Of a stretch of 9,800 nucleotides of DNA, positions 6,628 to 9,800 are shown piece by piece (position 1 is the stretch's first letter; each line of letters starts with the position of its first letter). Under the pieces are notes generated by a model. It saw only the letters and a program-made list of their open reading frames with translations, did not search any database and was not told the origin of the DNA. Source of the DNA: Bacillota bacterium (GTDB lineage Bacteria; Bacillota_I; Bacilli_A; RFN20; CAG-826); contig JAPLKQ010000105.1 in the NCBI GenBank assembly GCA_026387995.1, positions 1 through 9,800 on the forward strand, read 5' to 3'. The translations under genes were made by a program, and so were the position numbers.

Positions 6628-8346
6628 TTACCTCCAGAGTTTTTCGATTTCGAGTTCCTTGCGGAAATCGTCGAGACTCAATACTTCTTCTTTGGAACCT
6701 GAAGCACGGACGCGCCCGTTCTCTATATAGATGACCTTATCGGCATCATTAATGCTCGATAACAGATGGGAAATCGATAAAATAGTGCGGCTCAAGCTCG
6801 CTTTTTCAAGAACGGCATTGATTCGTGCTTCGGTCAAGCTGTCGAGATTGGCGGTCATTTCATCGAGTAACAATATCGGCGGATTGGCAATAATGCCGCG
6901 CCCAATCGAAAGAAGCTGCCTTTCGCCTTGGCTGAATAATCCCGTCTCGTAAGGCGTGTTGAATCCTTTTTCTAAACCCGAAACATAAGCTTTAAGACCA
7001 ATAAAATCAAGCGTTTGCCAGACCATTTCATCGCTATAATCGTTCCCCAAAGTAATCTGATCTTTAATCGTGCCGTTAAGGGATAAGAAGGATTGATCGA
7101 CATAACCAAATATCTGGTGTTTGATTTCATTCGGTATCTTATAGACATCGACGCCATTGACGGTAATGCTGCCACTGGTCGGCTTTAGTAAACCCATGAT
7201 TAATCGGAAGAGTGTGGTCTTTCCGACGCCTGTACGCCCGATAAAAGTGGCTTTTTCGAGGGCATCGACGGTTATCTCGATATCCGCAAGCACGACTTGG
7301 TCCTTTTCATAACCGAAACATACTTTGTTGAAATGGATGACTAACTTAGAACGATCCGGGACAACCTCGGGCGCAGTAATCTTCATTTTTGGCTCTTCAT
7401 CGGCTTCATTACCGAATTCATTGACGCGTTTGATACCGGAAACGGATTGCTGGATGCCTTGAAGTTCCATGCCCAGCGATTCTATCGGGGTAAATAAGGA
7501 CGTCATCAATTCAACGGAACCGGCGACGATACCGACAGAAACGGATAATGTACCCAGAAGTCCGGCGGCCGCTAAAACAATGACGACAATCAGGATTCCG
7601 CGCATGAGAACGACAATCGGCGGATATAAGGAGTCAAGGAAATTCACGCTCTCGACGGCTTTATAGTTGTCATTGAGATAATTGGCATAGCGTTTTTTCA
7701 TGAAAGGCTCGACGGAAAAAATCTTAATCATACGTATATTCCGCAGTGATTCGGCAATATGATTGTTCACTTTGCCAATCAGTTTTCGGCTCTTCATCTG
7801 CGCTTTCAGCATGAAATGTTGGAAAATGCGCGTGATGACAAAGATTACCGGGATGGCAGCGAGCGTGATGAACCCGAAAGTGACATCGAAGAAAAACATG
7901 GTGATGATGATGCCGCAAATCTTCAAAAGGTCGATGACAAGGCCAATAAGCCCTTCCGTGAACATCGAGTTAATCGCATCGACGTCGTTGGTAAACCGAG
8001 AAGCGATGACCCCATACTCGTTATCGGAGAAATATTGCGTGCGGATGGTCCGAAGTTTCGTCGACATCGTCAACCGAATCTCTTTCGTAATCTTTTCGCC
8101 GAGCACGACCAAGAGGATTTGCTTGATGAAATCGAATAAACAGCTGATAGCGATGACCAAAAGATAATAGGATGCCATGACCAAAAGGCCGGCGTTAATG
8201 CCAACGCTCAAATAACTATCGACGACGACGCGGATGATCTGCGCAGGCAAAAGCCCAGCGACAACGACGATGGCAATGTCGATGACGAGGACGAAAACGA
8301 GCCAAAGATTACGGCGCAAGACTTTTTTAATGACCGAGAAAACCAT
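6628..8346 (-). CDS. ABC exporter half-transporter, subunit B (catalytic Walker B, degenerate signature)
   Basis: This 572-residue fused permease-ATPase of the type IV ABC exporter (multidrug/lipid) class forms a dimer with the upstream subunit. An N-terminal domain with about six membrane helices (about 15-300; clear hydrophobic stretches at 14-33, 53-73, 133-175 and 243-280) contains the usual coupling-helix segment (SRFTNDVDAIN). The ATPase domain has an aromatic A-loop (CFGY, 343-346), Walker A GRTGVGKT (370-377), Q-loop Gln418 (YVDQ), Walker B ILLLDE with catalytic Glu496, D-loop NLD and switch His527. The signature is FSQGE (471-475) instead of LSGGQ. This pattern is known for one half of asymmetric exporters such as LmrCD, BmrCD and TM287/288. 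The ATG overlaps the stop of subunit A by one base (TAATG), with GGAGG inside the end of that gene. The cargo is unknown. Confidence 0.9.
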   Translation of the reverse strand: MVFSVIKKVLRRNLWLVFVLVIDIAIVVVAGLLPAQIIRVVVDSYLSVGINAGLLVMASYYLLVIAISCLFDFIKQILLVVLGEKITKEIRLTMSTKLRTIRTQYFSDNEYGVIASRFTNDVDAINSMFTEGLIGLVIDLLKICGIIITMFFFDVTFGFITLAAIPVIFVITRIFQHFMLKAQMKSRKLIGKVNNHIAESLRNIRMIKIFSVEPFMKKRYANYLNDNYKAVESVNFLDSLYPPIVVLMRGILIVVIVLAAAGLLGTLSVSVGIVAGSVELMTSLFTPIESLGMELQGIQQSVSGIKRVNEFGNEADEEPKMKITAPEVVPDRSKLVIHFNKVCFGYEKDQVVLADIEITVDALEKATFIGRTGVGKTTLFRLIMGLLKPTSGSITVNGVDVYKIPNEIKHQIFGYVDQSFLSLNGTIKDQITLGNDYSDEMVWQTLDFIGLKAYVSGLEKGFNTPYETGLFSQGERQLLSIGRGIIANPPILLLDEMTANLDSLTEARINAVLEKASLSRTILSISHLLSSINDADKVIYIENGRVRASGSKEEVLSLDDFRKELEIEKLWR

Positions 8347-9800
8347 TAGCGTTCGCCTCCTTGGAGTTCATAAATGCTCTTATAGAGAGGGGAAAGCTTC
8401 AACATCTCTTCGTGGGTTCCATATTTGACGACGCCGTCGAACATAATCACCTTATCGACGCGCGGGAATATGGTTAAACGGTGACTGATGATGAGAATCA
8501 CGCTGTCATGGTAATGACTCTTGAGGTTTTCGATGATTTTGGTTTCGGTCAAAGTGTCGACGGCGCTGAACGGATCGTCGAGAATGATGATGTCGTTCTT
8601 ATGAAGCAAAGCGCGCGCTAAGGAAATGCGGGCTTGCTGGCCGCCCGAAAGCTTGACGCCGGCGTTGCCGACCAGCGTTTGTTCCTGTTCGGGCATATGC
8701 TTAAGATCGGTGTCGAAAGCGATATCTTTGAGTAATTCGCTGATGTCTTTATCCGCCCCGAGGGTAACGTTGTTATAAATGGTATCCGATAAGGCAATGC
8801 CTAAGGTGGATTTGCCACAGGCAATCGGGCCGGTAATGCCGATAATCTGTCCTTTGTGGGCCTCAAAGTTGATATCATTGACGAGATGCGCCGCTGAATG
8901 TGGGAACTCAAAGGATAAATGGCTGACCGCGATGCTGGCATCGCTGGAGGTAATGTGCGCAGTTGCTAAAGCGACCATCGGGGTCAAATAGGGTTTAATC
9001 CGTTGCCAGGAGATGCTGGCCTTCTGCGCCGAGTTAAATAGTTTGCCCGATTTGCTGGCTTTCACCGTCAAGGCGACGAATAAGCCAAGATAAGCGGTAA
9101 ACGTGCCAATGGTCCACGAACCGTCCACAACGCGGTTCCCGCCCATATAAATGACGAAGATGACGCCGAGCGAGGCGATGAGTAAATAGATGGGCGCCAT
9201 CCCATTTTCAAGAGCGTTGGCTTTCACGGCCTTTTTCTCAAGGTCAATCAATTGGTCATTATAACGGTCGATGTTTTTATCAAGCACGCCATGAGTACGA
9301 AGCAAAATCGCGTGAATGGCGATTTCGTAAGTCTTGCCGGTGACGACGCTCATCTGGGCCCGAAAAGCCCTTGAACGCTTGAAAATAACCGTTTTCATGC
9401 TCTCGGCCAAAATCATGGCGACGGGAACGAAGATAATCGCCAGTCCGGTGATTTTCCAGTCATAAAGGAAAAGGGTCACGAGATAGGAGGCCATCAAGAC
9501 ACCAGTATCGAACGTCTCGGTGGTGACTTTGCGGATGCCTTCGACCGTAATGTCGACATCACCGACGAGGCGGGTCATCACGTCCCCGTATTTTTCTTTT
9601 TCGGCCTCGATAATCGGCTTGCTGATGATGTTATGATAGGAAATCGTGCGCATCGAACGATTGGTGCGGTTCGCGAACAGACGGACAAAATAACGTTTTA
9701 AGAAACGCGCGAATTGCACCAAAAGAATCGTGCTCATGAAATAGATGGCTACTAGGATGACTTGATTGACATGGCTCCCCGAAACGATGGTGTCGATCAG
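8346..9800 (-). CDS. ABC exporter half-transporter, subunit A (degenerate catalytic site, lacks Q-loop segment; 5' end outside window)
   Basis: 484 residues are present; the frame is open to the right edge, so the true start and the first membrane helix lie outside. An ATG at 9735-9737 is internal. The membrane domain is followed by an ATPase domain with Walker A GPIACGKS (324-331), signature LSGGQ (384-388), Walker B IIILDD with Asp409 where the catalytic Glu is expected, D-loop AVD and His440. An Asp here marks the non-catalytic half of heterodimeric exporters. Oddity: Walker A runs GKSTLGIAL directly into SDTIYNNVTLG. The stretch that normally holds the end of the Walker A helix, the antiparallel beta strands and the Q-loop glutamine is absent. 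Lys of Walker A to Ser of the signature is 55 residues here and 96 in subunit B, so about 41 residues are missing, in frame, near 8787-8795. It is followed by subunit B, the acetyltransferase and the Nudix gene as one operon. Confidence 0.88.
   Translation of the reverse strand: MIDTIVSGSHVNQVILVAIYFMSTILLVQFARFLKRYFVRLFANRTNRSMRTISYHNIISKPIIEAEKEKYGDVMTRLVGDVDITVEGIRKVTTETFDTGVLMASYLVTLFLYDWKITGLAIIFVPVAMILAESMKTVIFKRSRAFRAQMSVVTGKTYEIAIHAILLRTHGVLDKNIDRYNDQLIDLEKKAVKANALENGMAPIYLLIASLGVIFVIYMGGNRVVDGSWTIGTFTAYLGLFVALTVKASKSGKLFNSAQKASISWQRIKPYLTPMVALATAHITSSDASIAVSHLSFEFPHSAAHLVNDINFEAHKGQIIGITGPIACGKSTLGIALSDTIYNNVTLGADKDISELLKDIAFDTDLKHMPEQEQTLVGNAGVKLSGGQQARISLARALLHKNDIIILDDPFSAVDTLTETKIIENLKSHYHDSVILIISHRLTIFPRVDKVIMFDGVVKYGTHEEMLKLSPLYKSIYELQGGER

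Noticed and set aside
7759..8167. Plus-strand open frames within the ABC exporter genes (for example 7759-8139)
   Set aside because: They are antisense shadows of subunit B, with charged low-complexity translations and no ribosome site.

Overview
The window looks like a chromosomal segment from a low-to-moderate-GC relative of Bacillota/Mycoplasmatota (Erysipelotrichia-, Acholeplasma- or Izemoplasma-like). This placement is inferred from gene families and signals, not from a search. Supporting signs are a PotA of the Bacillota/Mollicutes type with an extra internal loop, a lysine-rich lipoprotein signal peptide with an LSAC lipobox, strong GGAGG ribosome sites, a tRNA-His with encoded CCA, and a bacillus-type membrane cardiolipin synthase. 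TGA acts as a stop, as shown by an ATGA stop/start overlap, so the mycoplasma code is not in use.

Layout: (1) 1-558, minus: the first 186 residues of a spermidine/putrescine-type ABC ATPase (potA), cut by the left edge. (2) 559-901: divergent promoter region carrying a perfect 17-bp operator-like palindrome. (3) 902-1981, plus: a thioredoxin-fold lipoprotein gene interrupted by a single in-frame TAA directly after its cis-Pro loop; the reading frame stays open to a second TAA just before a bidirectional terminator. (4) 2056-3333, minus: an MtaD/SsnA-like adenosine-type amidohydrolase. (5) 3432-3809, minus: a protein made of three tandem rubredoxin-like four-cysteine modules, with its own promoter and terminator. 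(6) 3899-5431, minus: cardiolipin synthase. (7) 5537-5614, minus: tRNA-His(GTG) with a clear promoter and terminator. (8) 5687-9800, minus: a tightly packed operon in the order ABC exporter subunit A (cut by the right edge), ABC exporter subunit B, GNAT acetyltransferase, Nudix hydrolase. Its junctions are TAATG, a 3-bp gap and ATGA.

The two exporter subunits form a textbook asymmetric heterodimer. Subunit A has an Asp in place of the catalytic Glu but a canonical LSGGQ. Subunit B has the catalytic Glu but a degenerate FSQGE signature. Subunit A also lacks about 41 residues between Walker A and the signature, a span that includes the whole Q-loop. That deletion, the nonsense-interrupted lipoprotein with its palindromic operator, and the triple rubredoxin protein are the points most worth a second look. 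I found no phage, transposon, CRISPR or recognised defence system.
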